DNA of 16,624 bases from Paracoccaceae bacterium (GTDB lineage Bacteria; Pseudomonadota; Alphaproteobacteria; Rhodobacterales; Rhodobacteraceae). Of this stretch, positions 1-7,016 are shown in pieces. Below the pieces are notes generated by a model. It did no database searches, was not told the origin of the DNA, and was given only the letters and a program-made list of their open reading frames with translations. The stretch lies in contig JAFGVZ010000217.1 of the NCBI GenBank assembly GCA_016937725.1, positions 1 to 16,624 on the forward strand. Reading direction: 5' to 3'. Position 1 is the first letter of the stretch; each line of letters starts with the position of its first letter. The translations under genes and the position numbers were made by a program.

Positions 1-549
1 ATGATCGCCCGCGACTTGGCCACGATCCGCGCTTTCAAAGCCGCCCATGGCGACGTGATCCTGAAACCGCTCTACGGCAATGGCGGCGCGGGTGTGTTTC
101 GGCTGGACGCGAATGACCGCAACCTTGCTTCGCTGCATGAATTGTTCACCGGCATCAACCGCGAACCGCTGATCGTGCAGAAATACCTGCCCGCTGTCAG
201 CAAGGGCGACAAGCGGATTATCTTGGTCAATGGCGCGCCTATTGGCGCCATCAACCGTGTGCCCGCCGAGGGCGAGACGCGCTCCAACATGCATGTCGGC
301 GGCCGTGCCGAAAAGGTTGAGCTGACTGCACGCGACCGCGAGATTTGCGCAGCCATCGGCCCGCTCTTGCGCGAGAAGGGCCAGATCTTCGTCGGCATAG
401 ACGTGATCGGCGATTGGCTGACAGAGATTAACCTGACCTCGCCCACCGGCCTGCAAGAATTGGAGCGCTTCGACGGCACCAATGGCGCGGCGTTGATCTG
501 GGAAGCGATCGAGGCGAAGCGGGCCGAGGCCAAGCGCGACGCGACATGA
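1..549 (+). CDS. gshB: Glutathione synthetase, C-terminal part (cut by window edge)
   Basis: Glutathione synthetase joins gamma-glutamylcysteine and glycine using ATP in the cytoplasm, the last step of glutathione synthesis. The visible 182 residues are the ATP-grasp part of the protein. ILKPLYGNGGAGVFRL (about residues 20-35) is the nucleotide-binding lysine and glycine-rich loop, and the end carries the metal- and substrate-binding segment GIDVIGDWLTEINLTSPTG. Family members are a little over 300 residues, so about 130 N-terminal residues lie left of the window. The ATG at base 1 is an internal methionine and not the start. The TGA stop overlaps the ATG of the next gene, so the two are probably translationally coupled. 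The assignment is confident from these motifs. Confidence 0.93.
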   Translation: MIARDLATIRAFKAAHGDVILKPLYGNGGAGVFRLDANDRNLASLHELFTGINREPLIVQKYLPAVSKGDKRIILVNGAPIGAINRVPAEGETRSNMHVGGRAEKVELTARDREICAAIGPLLREKGQIFVGIDVIGDWLTEINLTSPTGLQELERFDGTNGAALIWEAIEAKRAEAKRDAT

Positions 550-1463
550 GCTGGCAACTCAAGGTCCTGCGCGTGTTCTTGCGGCAGGTCGCGCGCCGCT
601 CGCTTGCGCGCCAGCCAGACAGCGCCGGCGCGCGCAAATGGTTCGAGCGTGGCGCATGGCTGAATGCGCGCGGGCGGCCTTGGTTGCACTTCACGCCCGA
701 CAGCTTGGCCGAACTGCCTGCTCTCTGGACGGCAAAACCCGCGCCCTGCGCACCGATCATCCTCTATCTGCATGGCGGAGGCTACGTCATGGGCAACCCG
801 CGCACCCATGCCGCGCTTGCGAATTACCTGAAACGCAAGACCGGGCTAGAGGTGTGCTTGCCCGATTACCGCCTTGCCCCTGAACACCCGTTCCCCGCCG
901 CGTTCGAAGATGCGCGCAATGCATGGCGCGCGCTGCTTGGCGCGGGTCACAAGCCTGAAAATATTGTCTTGGGCGGCGATTCCGCAGGCGGCGGGCTGGC
1001 GCTGGCTCTTTTAGGCCATTTATGCGCGACAGGCCAACCGCGCCCTGCTTGCGTTTTCGCATTTTCACCCTTTACAGATCTGACACTGGAAGGCCCATCC
1101 ATTGTGCAAAATGCGCGCAGCGAGATTTTGCTGCCCATCTCGCGGCTGGAGCGGCTGCGCGACCGCGTGCTGCAAGGGGCCGACCCGCACGATCCGCGAA
1201 TCTCGCCGCTCTATGCCAGTTTCATCGGCGCGCCGCCCGTGCTGATCCAGGTTGCCCGCAGAGAGATCCTGCATTCGGATTCCACGCGCATGGTGCAACA
1301 TCTGCGCGCTCAAGGGGTTGAGGTCACGCTGCAAGAGGGCGGCAACCTTCCCCATGTCTGGCAATATTTTCACGGCTGGTTGCCAGAGGCGCGCAAATCC
1401 CTGACAGAGGCCGCAGCCTTCATACGCGCACGGGTTGGTCCACCGCCATCAACCGAAAGCTGA
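546..1463 (+). CDS. Alpha/beta hydrolase, hormone-sensitive-lipase (HSL) type
   Basis: This is a 305-residue esterase/lipase-like hydrolase. The HSL-family oxyanion-hole motif HGGGY is at residues 76-80, and the nucleophile elbow GDSAGGG is at 144-150 with Ser146 as the likely nucleophile. The likely catalytic histidine is His270 in NLPHVW. The acid is probably Glu240 or Asp245 in the segment REILHSDS. No signal peptide is visible, so a cytoplasmic enzyme is likely, and the substrate cannot be told from sequence. The ATG overlaps the gshB stop by four bases and no clear Shine-Dalgarno is seen, which points to coupled translation. The last 44 bases overlap the convergent YifB gene. Confidence 0.88.
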   Translation: MSWQLKVLRVFLRQVARRSLARQPDSAGARKWFERGAWLNARGRPWLHFTPDSLAELPALWTAKPAPCAPIILYLHGGGYVMGNPRTHAALANYLKRKTGLEVCLPDYRLAPEHPFPAAFEDARNAWRALLGAGHKPENIVLGGDSAGGGLALALLGHLCATGQPRPACVFAFSPFTDLTLEGPSIVQNARSEILLPISRLERLRDRVLQGADPHDPRISPLYASFIGAPPVLIQVARREILHSDSTRMVQHLRAQGVEVTLQEGGNLPHVWQYFHGWLPEARKSLTEAAAFIRARVGPPPSTES

Positions 1464-2943
1464 TCGCTTCGGCCATATGGGGCGCACGCACATCTGCGGC
1501 CCCGTCCAGATCGGCAATCGTGCGCGCGACACGCAGCAACCGGTGGTAGCCGCGCGCGCTCAGGCCCAAGCGGTCGGCGGCGCGGGTCAGAAGCGCGCGG
1601 CCTTCAGCATCGGGCGCGGCTACCTCTTCCAAAAGCGCGCCCTCGGCATCGGCATTCACGCGCACCGCACCATGCCCCGCGTAACGCGCGGCCTGCGCCC
1701 CCCGCGCGCGCGCCACACGCGCGGCGACATCGCGCGAAGCTTCGCCGCTCGCAGGCAGGTCCAGATCGGCCAGCCCCACCGGCGGCACTTCGACCCGCAG
1801 GTCGAACCGGTCCAGAAGCGGGCCAGAGATGCGCCCCATATAATCCTCGCCACAAGCGGGCGCGCGGGCGCAGGCGCGGTGCGCATCGGCCAAGTAACCG
1901 CATTTGCAGGGGTTGGCGGCGGCGACCAACAAAAAACGGCAGGGGTAGCGCACATGCGCATTGGCACGGGCAACGACGACCTCGCCGGTCTCGATGGGTT
2001 GGCGCAGGGTTTCCAGCACTGCGCGCGGGAATTCGGGCAGTTCATCGAGAAACAGCACACCGTTATGGGCCAGCGATATCTCGCCCGGTTTCGCGCCTTT
2101 GCCGCCCCCGACGATGGCCGCGACCGATGCCGTGTGATGCGGTTCGCGGTAGGGGCGCAGGCGCGAAATGCCGCCTTCGTCCAAAAGCCCTGCGATGGAA
2201 TGGATCATAGAGGTTTCCAACGCCTCGGCGGGTGACAGCGGCGGCAGGATACCGCCAAGCCGCGCCGCCAGCATGGATTTGCCAGAGCCCGGAGGGCCAA
2301 CCATCAGCAAATGGTGGCGCCCCGCAGCGGCAATTTCCAAAGCGCGTTTGGCGCGTTCCTGTCCTTTCACGTCGAACAGGTCGCGCATGCCGTCTTCTGC
2401 CGTCACCTCGCCGGGTTTGGCGGGGGAAAGGGGCGCTTGACCGGAAAAGTGACGGATCAGTTGCGATAGCGACGCTGGCGCGATAACGCGCGCGGCATCG
2501 ACCCAAGCGGCCTCTGGCCCGCAGGTTGCAGGGCAAATGAGCGCAAAGCCTTCTTCGGCCGCGGCCATAGCGGAGGGCAAAGCCCCCAAAACCGGGACCA
2601 AAGCGCCATCCAGCGACAATTCCCCCAAGGCCACGCTTTGCGCCACGTCTTCCGCAGGCAGTATGTCAAGCGCGGCAAGAAGCGCCATCGCAATTGGCAA
2701 ATCGAAATGCGAGCCTTCTTTCACGATATCAGCGGGCGACAGATTGACCGTAATGCGCTTGGAGGGCAGCGCGATAGACAAAGCCGACAATGCCGCGCGC
2801 ACCCGCTCGCGCGCTTCGGACACCGCCTTGTCGGGCAGGCCCACGATCTGGAAGGATGGCAGACCGGGCGAAAGCGCGCATTGCACCTCTATCAGGCGGG
2901 CCTCTATCCCTTCGAAAGCGACTGTGAAGGCGCGCGCAACCAT
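1420..2943 (-). CDS. YifB/ComM-family Mg-chelatase-like AAA+ ATPase
   Basis: This 507-residue protein has the three-part YifB/ComM layout. An N-terminal ChlI-type domain (residues about 1-165) contains PGLPSFQIVGLPDKAVSEAR. An AAA+ Mg-chelatase-like core has Walker A GPPGSGKS at about 216-223, Walker B VLFLDE near 296-301 and the segment LLDRFDLRVEV near 376-386. The C-terminal helical domain contains YHRLLRVARTIADLDG. In other bacteria ComM is a hexameric helicase that drives branch migration during natural transformation; many relatives are uncharacterised. I chose the ATG at 2943 because GGGGTGG sits just upstream and the protein then begins VARAFTVAFEG as expected. A TTG at 2958 would add five residues. 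A four-cysteine cluster (CKCGY...CARAPAC) at about 346-364 may bind metal. The gene diverges from the sigma-factor gene. Confidence 0.92.
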   Translation of the reverse strand: MVARAFTVAFEGIEARLIEVQCALSPGLPSFQIVGLPDKAVSEARERVRAALSALSIALPSKRITVNLSPADIVKEGSHFDLPIAMALLAALDILPAEDVAQSVALGELSLDGALVPVLGALPSAMAAAEEGFALICPATCGPEAAWVDAARVIAPASLSQLIRHFSGQAPLSPAKPGEVTAEDGMRDLFDVKGQERAKRALEIAAAGRHHLLMVGPPGSGKSMLAARLGGILPPLSPAEALETSMIHSIAGLLDEGGISRLRPYREPHHTASVAAIVGGGKGAKPGEISLAHNGVLFLDELPEFPRAVLETLRQPIETGEVVVARANAHVRYPCRFLLVAAANPCKCGYLADAHRACARAPACGEDYMGRISGPLLDRFDLRVEVPPVGLADLDLPASGEASRDVAARVARARGAQAARYAGHGAVRVNADAEGALLEEVAAPDAEGRALLTRAADRLGLSARGYHRLLRVARTIADLDGAADVRAPHMAEAISFRLMAVDQPVRV

Positions 2944-2968
2944 TATCCACCCCGGCAAAACTGGCCAA

Positions 2969-3003
2969 AGGTTAACGGCAAACTGGTTTCCAACAGGTTA
3001 ACG
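2969..3003. repeat. Direct repeat AGGTTAACG, two copies
   Basis: AGGTTAACG occurs at 2969-2977 and again at 2995-3003, 26 bp apart centre to centre, in the divergent gap between yifB and the sigma-factor gene. Each copy contains the palindrome GTTAAC. The 26-bp spacing is about 2.5 helical turns. The copies lie just upstream of the yifB start and could be protein-binding half-sites, but no known operator is recognised. Confidence 0.4.
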
Positions 3004-3070
3004 AAACAGCCTGCGCCGCGTCATCACGGAAGCGTGTTGGCAAGAAAGACGCCCCATTTCCGGAAAAAAG

Positions 3071-3099
3071 TGAACCGGTGAAGTATCTGCTGCGTAACA
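3071..3099 (+). promoter_or_regulatory. Candidate RpoE (ECF sigma)-type promoter for the rpoH-like gene
   Basis: TGAACC at 3071-3076 is followed after 18 bases by TAACA at 3095-3099. As I recall it, the promoter pattern for RpoE of Rhodobacter sphaeroides is TGATCC, a similar spacer, then TAA-type bases; the first element differs here by one base. Transcription would begin near 3106, leaving a short leader before the Shine-Dalgarno GGGGGA at 3121-3126 and the ATG at 3131. In R. sphaeroides rpoHII is an RpoE target, so the arrangement fits. This is inference from pattern and context only. Confidence 0.45.
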
Positions 3100-3130
3100 A
3101 GTGCAAATAAACCAACAGCCGGGGGAAACA

Positions 3131-4009
3131 ATGGCACTTGATTTCAGTGACGACCGCAAGTTTTCACGTCAGGCCATGAAAGCAGAATTGCTGGATGCAG
3201 AAACCGAATTGCGACTGGCTTATGCTTGGCGCGATCAGCGGGATGAAGCCGCGCTGCACAGATTGATTACCGCCTATATGCGTTTGGCCATTTCCATGGC
3301 GGGCAAATTCCGCCGCTACGGCGCGCCAATGAATGACCTGATCCAAGAGGCGGGTCTGGGCCTGATGAAGGCCGCCGACAAGTTTGACCCGGATCGCGGA
3401 GTTCGTTTCTCCACCTATGCTGTGTGGTGGATCAAGGCGAGCATTCAGGATTACGTCATGCGCAACTGGTCCATGGTGCGCACCGGGTCCACCAGTAGCC
3501 AGAAATCGCTGTTCTTCAACCTGCGTCGCGTTCAGGCCAAGTTAGAGCGTGAAGCCATGGCGCGCGGCGAAACGCTGGACCCGCATCAGTTGCGCGAAAT
3601 GGTTGCGCGTGAAGTGGGCGTTCCTCTGCACGATGTCGAGATGATGGAAGGTCGTTTGTCCGGCTCTGATTATTCGCTGAACGCCATGCAGTCGAGCGAC
3701 GAGGATGGCCGCGAATGGATCGACGTGCTGGAAGATGAAAGCGAGCAAGCGTCGGTCGGTGTCGAGCATGCCCATGACACGGCACAGTTGCGGGAATGGT
3801 TGCTCTCGGCGCTTCAGGGCCTGAGCGAGCGCGAGCGCTTCATTGTGCGCGAACGCAAACTGCGCGCCGATCCGCGCACGCTGGAAAGCCTAGGCGAAGA
3901 GCTTGGCCTCTCGAAAGAGCGTGTGCGCCAATTGGAGGCGGCCGCATTCCAGAAGATGCGCAAAAGCCTTGAGAGCCAATCCAAGGAAGTGTTGAACTTC
4001 CTCGCATGA
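3131..4009 (+). CDS. rpoH: RNA polymerase sigma-32 family factor, RpoHII-like
   Basis: This 292-residue heat-shock-type sigma factor directs RNA polymerase to stress promoters. Region 2 is at about 45-120 (LIQEAGLGLMKAADKFDP, then FSTYAVWWIKASIQDYVMR). The RpoH box (SSQKSLFFNLRR, 122-133) is diagnostic of the sigma-32 group. Region 4, with the DNA-binding helix-turn-helix, is at about 228-280 (TLESLGEELGLSKERVRQLE). I chose the ATG at 3131 because GGGGGA lies five bases upstream; the in-frame GTG at 3101 would fall inside or before the proposed transcript start. The RpoE-like promoter upstream and the ChaN-like gene downstream favour the RpoHII paralogue, used in Rhodobacter for singlet-oxygen and oxidative stress. 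RpoHI versus RpoHII is inferred. The stop overlaps the next start by four bases. Confidence 0.9.
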   Translation: MALDFSDDRKFSRQAMKAELLDAETELRLAYAWRDQRDEAALHRLITAYMRLAISMAGKFRRYGAPMNDLIQEAGLGLMKAADKFDPDRGVRFSTYAVWWIKASIQDYVMRNWSMVRTGSTSSQKSLFFNLRRVQAKLEREAMARGETLDPHQLREMVAREVGVPLHDVEMMEGRLSGSDYSLNAMQSSDEDGREWIDVLEDESEQASVGVEHAHDTAQLREWLLSALQGLSERERFIVRERKLRADPRTLESLGEELGLSKERVRQLEAAAFQKMRKSLESQSKEVLNFLA

Positions 4010-4800
4010 AATGGGTCATTCTCAGCGCTGCGTTGGCCCTGCCAGCGCAAGCCAACGAAATCACGCCGGACGGGCTGGACAGCCTGCCCGGCGCGCAAGT
4101 TTATTTCTTGGGAGAGGTGCATGACCACCCCGACCATCATCTGAACCAAGCCCGCGCCATTCGCGCGATCCAGCCCAGCGCGATGGTCTTTGAAATGTTG
4201 ACCGAAGCGCAATCGGCGGGCGCACCCGATACGTGGGACAGCGCCGCGTCCCTCAGCGCGGCCTTGGCGTGGGACGGATCGGGCTGGCCCGATTTTGCCC
4301 TCTACTATCCGATTTTCGAAGCGGCCCCAGACGCGGCGATCTACGGTGCCGCCGTCCCACGCGACCAAGCACGCGCTGCCTTTGGCCAGCCTTTGCCAGA
4401 CATATTTATGGGTGACGCCACACGCTTCGGGTTGGACCAGCCCCTCGCGCCAGAGGACCAAACTGCACGCGAGACGATGCAGCTAGAGGCCCATTGCAAC
4501 GCCCTGCCCGCTGAAATGCTGCCCGGCATGGTCGATATTCAACGCCTGCGCGACGCGGAACTGGCGCGCGTGGCCGAACAGGCCCTGCGCGATACGGGCG
4601 GGCCGGTGGTGGTGATCACCGGCACCGGGCATGTGCGCCGTGACTGGGGCGCGCCTGCTGCTTTGGCGCTCGCCGCGCCCGATGTGACAAGCGTGACATT
4701 GGGCCAGTATGAAATAGCGGCCCCCGAGATGCCCCTGACCGATCTGTGGATCGTCACCGAAGCGGTTGACCGCGCGGACCCTTGCGCAGCCTTTCAATAG
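4006..4800 (+). CDS. ChaN-like (Tiki superfamily) exported protein
   Basis: This 264-residue protein begins with a short signal peptide, MKWVILSAALALPAQA, ending near residue 16, so export to the periplasm is predicted. No lipobox cysteine is present, unlike lipoprotein members. The mature part has the ChaN/DUF399 signature: FLGEVHDHPDHH (about 34-45), then VFEMLTEAQ, the segment HCNALPAEMLPGM, and a C-terminal VVITGTGHVRRDWG. Campylobacter ChaN binds haem and is tied to iron uptake, and the wider Tiki superfamily includes metal-dependent proteases, so haem binding or hydrolysis are both possible. Its ATG overlaps the sigma-factor stop, so it is probably co-transcribed with a stress regulator. 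The function in this organism is inferred only. Confidence 0.82.
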   Translation: MKWVILSAALALPAQANEITPDGLDSLPGAQVYFLGEVHDHPDHHLNQARAIRAIQPSAMVFEMLTEAQSAGAPDTWDSAASLSAALAWDGSGWPDFALYYPIFEAAPDAAIYGAAVPRDQARAAFGQPLPDIFMGDATRFGLDQPLAPEDQTARETMQLEAHCNALPAEMLPGMVDIQRLRDAELARVAEQALRDTGGPVVVITGTGHVRRDWGAPAALALAAPDVTSVTLGQYEIAAPEMPLTDLWIVTEAVDRADPCAAFQ

Positions 4801-4861
4801 GGCTTTTGCCGAGCGCCGCGACAGGCTATCCCAAAGCGCGAACCGCTAGGAAAGGCACTCC

Positions 4862-5506
4862 ATGCTGACGGGAAAGCGAATTCTGGTCACCTCGGGCCCA
4901 ACGCACGAACCGATTGACCCGGTGCGCTACATCGCAAACCGTTCTTCCGGCGCGCAAGGCACGGCAATTGCTACCGCGCTGCGTGATTTGGGCGCAGAGG
5001 TCGTGTTCGTGACCGGCCCCGCGCAAGTGCCCGCGCCCGTGGGGGTAAAGGTGGTGCGCGTGGAAACCGCGCTGCAAATGCTCGAGGCGGTGGAAGCAGC
5101 CCTTCCCGTAGAGGCCGCTATCATGGCTGCGGCCGTGGCCGATTGGCGGGTGGCCAATGCCTCGGATCAGAAAATGAAGAAAACTGCGCAAGGCTTTCCA
5201 GACCTTCACTTTATTGAAAACCCCGACATCTTGCGCACGCTCTCGCAGCACGCTCAGCGCCCGCGATTGGTAGTAGGATTTGCAGCAGAGACCGAAAATG
5301 TCATCGACCACGCCACCGCCAAGCGCGCGCGCAAAGGGTGCGACTGGATTTTGGCCAACGACGTTTCGCCCGCGACGGGCATTATGGGCGGCGCGGAAAA
5401 CGCGGTGCATCTGGTCACCGCAGAGGGGGTCGAAGATTGGCCACGCATGGCGAAATCCGAAGTCGCGGACCGGCTGGCACAGCGCATAGCGCAGGCACTG
5501 GCATGA
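4862..5506 (+). CDS. coaB: Phosphopantothenate-cysteine ligase domain alone (CoaB without CoaC)
   Basis: CoaB condenses 4'-phosphopantothenate with cysteine using CTP in coenzyme A synthesis. The 214 residues match only the C-terminal half of the bifunctional CoaBC found in most bacteria. Residues 9-36 carry the SGPTHEPIDPVRYIANRSSG motif, with Asn26 matching the catalytic Asn of E. coli CoaB (N210). AAAVADW (89-95) and KMKK (104-107, containing the equivalent of Lys289) follow, then FAAETE and ANDVS. The ATG has a good ribosome binding site (AGGAAAGG, 4848-4855), and an in-frame TAG at 4847-4849 excludes a fused N-terminal decarboxylase. CoaC must be encoded elsewhere. The stop overlaps the dut start. 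Confidence 0.88.
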   Translation: MLTGKRILVTSGPTHEPIDPVRYIANRSSGAQGTAIATALRDLGAEVVFVTGPAQVPAPVGVKVVRVETALQMLEAVEAALPVEAAIMAAAVADWRVANASDQKMKKTAQGFPDLHFIENPDILRTLSQHAQRPRLVVGFAAETENVIDHATAKRARKGCDWILANDVSPATGIMGGAENAVHLVTAEGVEDWPRMAKSEVADRLAQRIAQALA

Positions 5507-5967
5507 CCCAAGTCTTGTTCGCCTACCTGCCCGATGCCGACCGTGAGGTGCCGCTGCCCGCCTATGCGACCATGGGCGCGGCGGGGGCCGATATTCGCGC
5601 CAACCTTCTGCCCGCAGATCGCGCGGCGGGACTGCACCTTGCCCCCATGGCGCGGGTGTTGGTGCCCACCGGGCTGGCCTGCGCAATCCCGGACGGATAC
5701 GAGATGCAAATCCGCGCACGTTCCGGCCTTGCCCTGAAGCATGGGCTGACCTTGCCCAATGCGCCCGCGACCATCGACAGCGATTATCGCGGGCCGTTGG
5801 GCGTGATCTTGCAAAATCTGGGCGACGCGCCTTTCACCATCGAACATGGCATGCGCATTGCCCAAATCGTGATCGCACCGGTGGTGCAGGCACGCTTCGT
5901 TGCAACAGAAACGCTCCCCGATACCGCGCGCGGTGCGGGGGGATATGGCTCTACCGGGGTGCGCTGA
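5503..5967 (+). CDS. dut: Deoxyuridine 5'-triphosphate nucleotidohydrolase (dUTPase)
   Basis: dUTPase hydrolyses dUTP to dUMP and pyrophosphate, keeping uracil out of DNA and supplying dTMP synthesis. All five trimeric-dUTPase motifs are present in the 154 residues: AGADIRA (27-33), RARSGLA (71-77), the segment NAPATIDSDYRGPLG (86-100) with the catalytic Asp near 92, MRIAQIVI (117-124) and the flexible C-terminal GAGGYGSTG (144-152). The start is the ATG at 5503, which overlaps the coaB stop as ATGA. An in-frame extension upstream to 5338 lies inside coaB and is not real. The stop shares one base with the next ATG, so the cluster is tightly coupled. Confidence 0.95.
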   Translation: MTQVLFAYLPDADREVPLPAYATMGAAGADIRANLLPADRAAGLHLAPMARVLVPTGLACAIPDGYEMQIRARSGLALKHGLTLPNAPATIDSDYRGPLGVILQNLGDAPFTIEHGMRIAQIVIAPVVQARFVATETLPDTARGAGGYGSTGVR

Positions 5968-7016
5968 TGGGGTTGGTTCTGTTCCTGATGGTCGGCCTAT
6001 GGGTGCTGGGCTGGGCTATGAAAACTCCCGTGCGCGCGCGGCTGGTGATGATCGGGCTAATCTATCTGGCCGTGGTGATCGCACAACTTGTTTTGCCCGC
6101 AGGCACGCCGTTGCGCCTGGCCACGGGGGGTGACGTGCGCCCATGGTTGGTGCTGGGCGGCATTTTGGCGCTTGGGGCGGGCTATGCCTATGGGCTAAAG
6201 CGCCTGCGCAAGCCCGAAGCGACCACGCCCGAACCCCTTTCCGGCCCGTTCCGAGAGGCCGAGCTGAACCGCTACGCCCGCCACATCGTGCTGCGCGAAA
6301 TCGGCGGCGCAGGGCAACGCAAGCTGAAAGACGCCAAGGTGCTGGTCATCGGGGCTGGCGGGCTGGGATCGCCTGCGCTTTTGTATCTGGCGGCGGCGGG
6401 TGTGGGCACCATTGGTGTGATTGATGATGACGTGGTGGACGGGTCCAACCTGCAACGTCAGATCATCCACCGCGATCAAGACATTGATATGCCCAAAGTG
6501 TTTTCCGCGCAGGCGGCCATGCAGGCGCTGAACCCGTTCATCACGGTCAAACCCTATAAGCGCCGTCTGACTGAAGACATGGCGACAGAGCTTTTTGCCG
6601 AATATGACCTGATCCTTGACGGCAGCGACAATTTCGACACGCGCTATCTGGCCAACCGCGCCGCCGTGGCAACAGGCAAACCGTTGATCTCTGCCGCGAT
6701 CACGCAATGGGAAGGGCAGATCAGCCTCTATCACCCTGCGAGCGGCGCGCCTTGCTATGAATGCCTGTTCCCAGAGCGCCCCGCCGAAGGGCTGGCCCCC
6801 GCCTGTGCGGAAGCAGGTGTTGTGGCCCCCCTGCCCGGCATTATCGGCAGCCAAATGGCACTGGAGGCGATCAAAGAGATCACGGGGGCTGGCCAGTCCT
6901 TGCGCGGGCGGCTGATGCTGCATGACGCGCTTTATGGCGAAAACCGTAATGTCACGGTCGCACGCCGCGACGCATGCGCGTGTTGTGGGTCAGCCCAAGG
7001 TCAGGCGCAGGCGTAA
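5967..7016 (+). CDS. moeB: Membrane-anchored MoeB/ThiF-family E1-like adenylyltransferase
   Basis: MoeB/ThiF enzymes adenylate the C-terminal Gly-Gly of a small sulfur carrier (MoaD or ThiS). The E1 domain is at about 95-345. It has the nucleotide loop GAGGLGSPA (129-137), DDDVVDGSNLQRQ (153-165), the aspartate motif DGSDNFDTRYLANRA (218-232), and two zinc pairs, CYEC (263-266) and CACC (337-340). No C-terminal rhodanese domain is present. The protein is 349 residues, about 100 longer than plain MoeB. The first 80 residues hold three hydrophobic stretches (about 2-18, 25-43, 60-77), which predict membrane attachment. moaD and moaE downstream in the window make MoaD a likely partner; ThiS is the alternative. 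The last 27 bases overlap the convergent cpdB-like gene. Confidence 0.87.
   Translation: MGLVLFLMVGLWVLGWAMKTPVRARLVMIGLIYLAVVIAQLVLPAGTPLRLATGGDVRPWLVLGGILALGAGYAYGLKRLRKPEATTPEPLSGPFREAELNRYARHIVLREIGGAGQRKLKDAKVLVIGAGGLGSPALLYLAAAGVGTIGVIDDDVVDGSNLQRQIIHRDQDIDMPKVFSAQAAMQALNPFITVKPYKRRLTEDMATELFAEYDLILDGSDNFDTRYLANRAAVATGKPLISAAITQWEGQISLYHPASGAPCYECLFPERPAEGLAPACAEAGVVAPLPGIIGSQMALEAIKEITGAGQSLRGRLMLHDALYGENRNVTVARRDACACCGSAQGQAQA

Noticed and set aside
5338..5502. N-terminal extension of dUTPase
   Set aside because: It lies entirely within coaB in another frame, and the ATG at 5503 gives a full-length dUTPase.
4826..5719. 297-residue open frame on the minus strand
   Set aside because: It is antisense to coaB and dut, whose motifs and coupled starts are clear.
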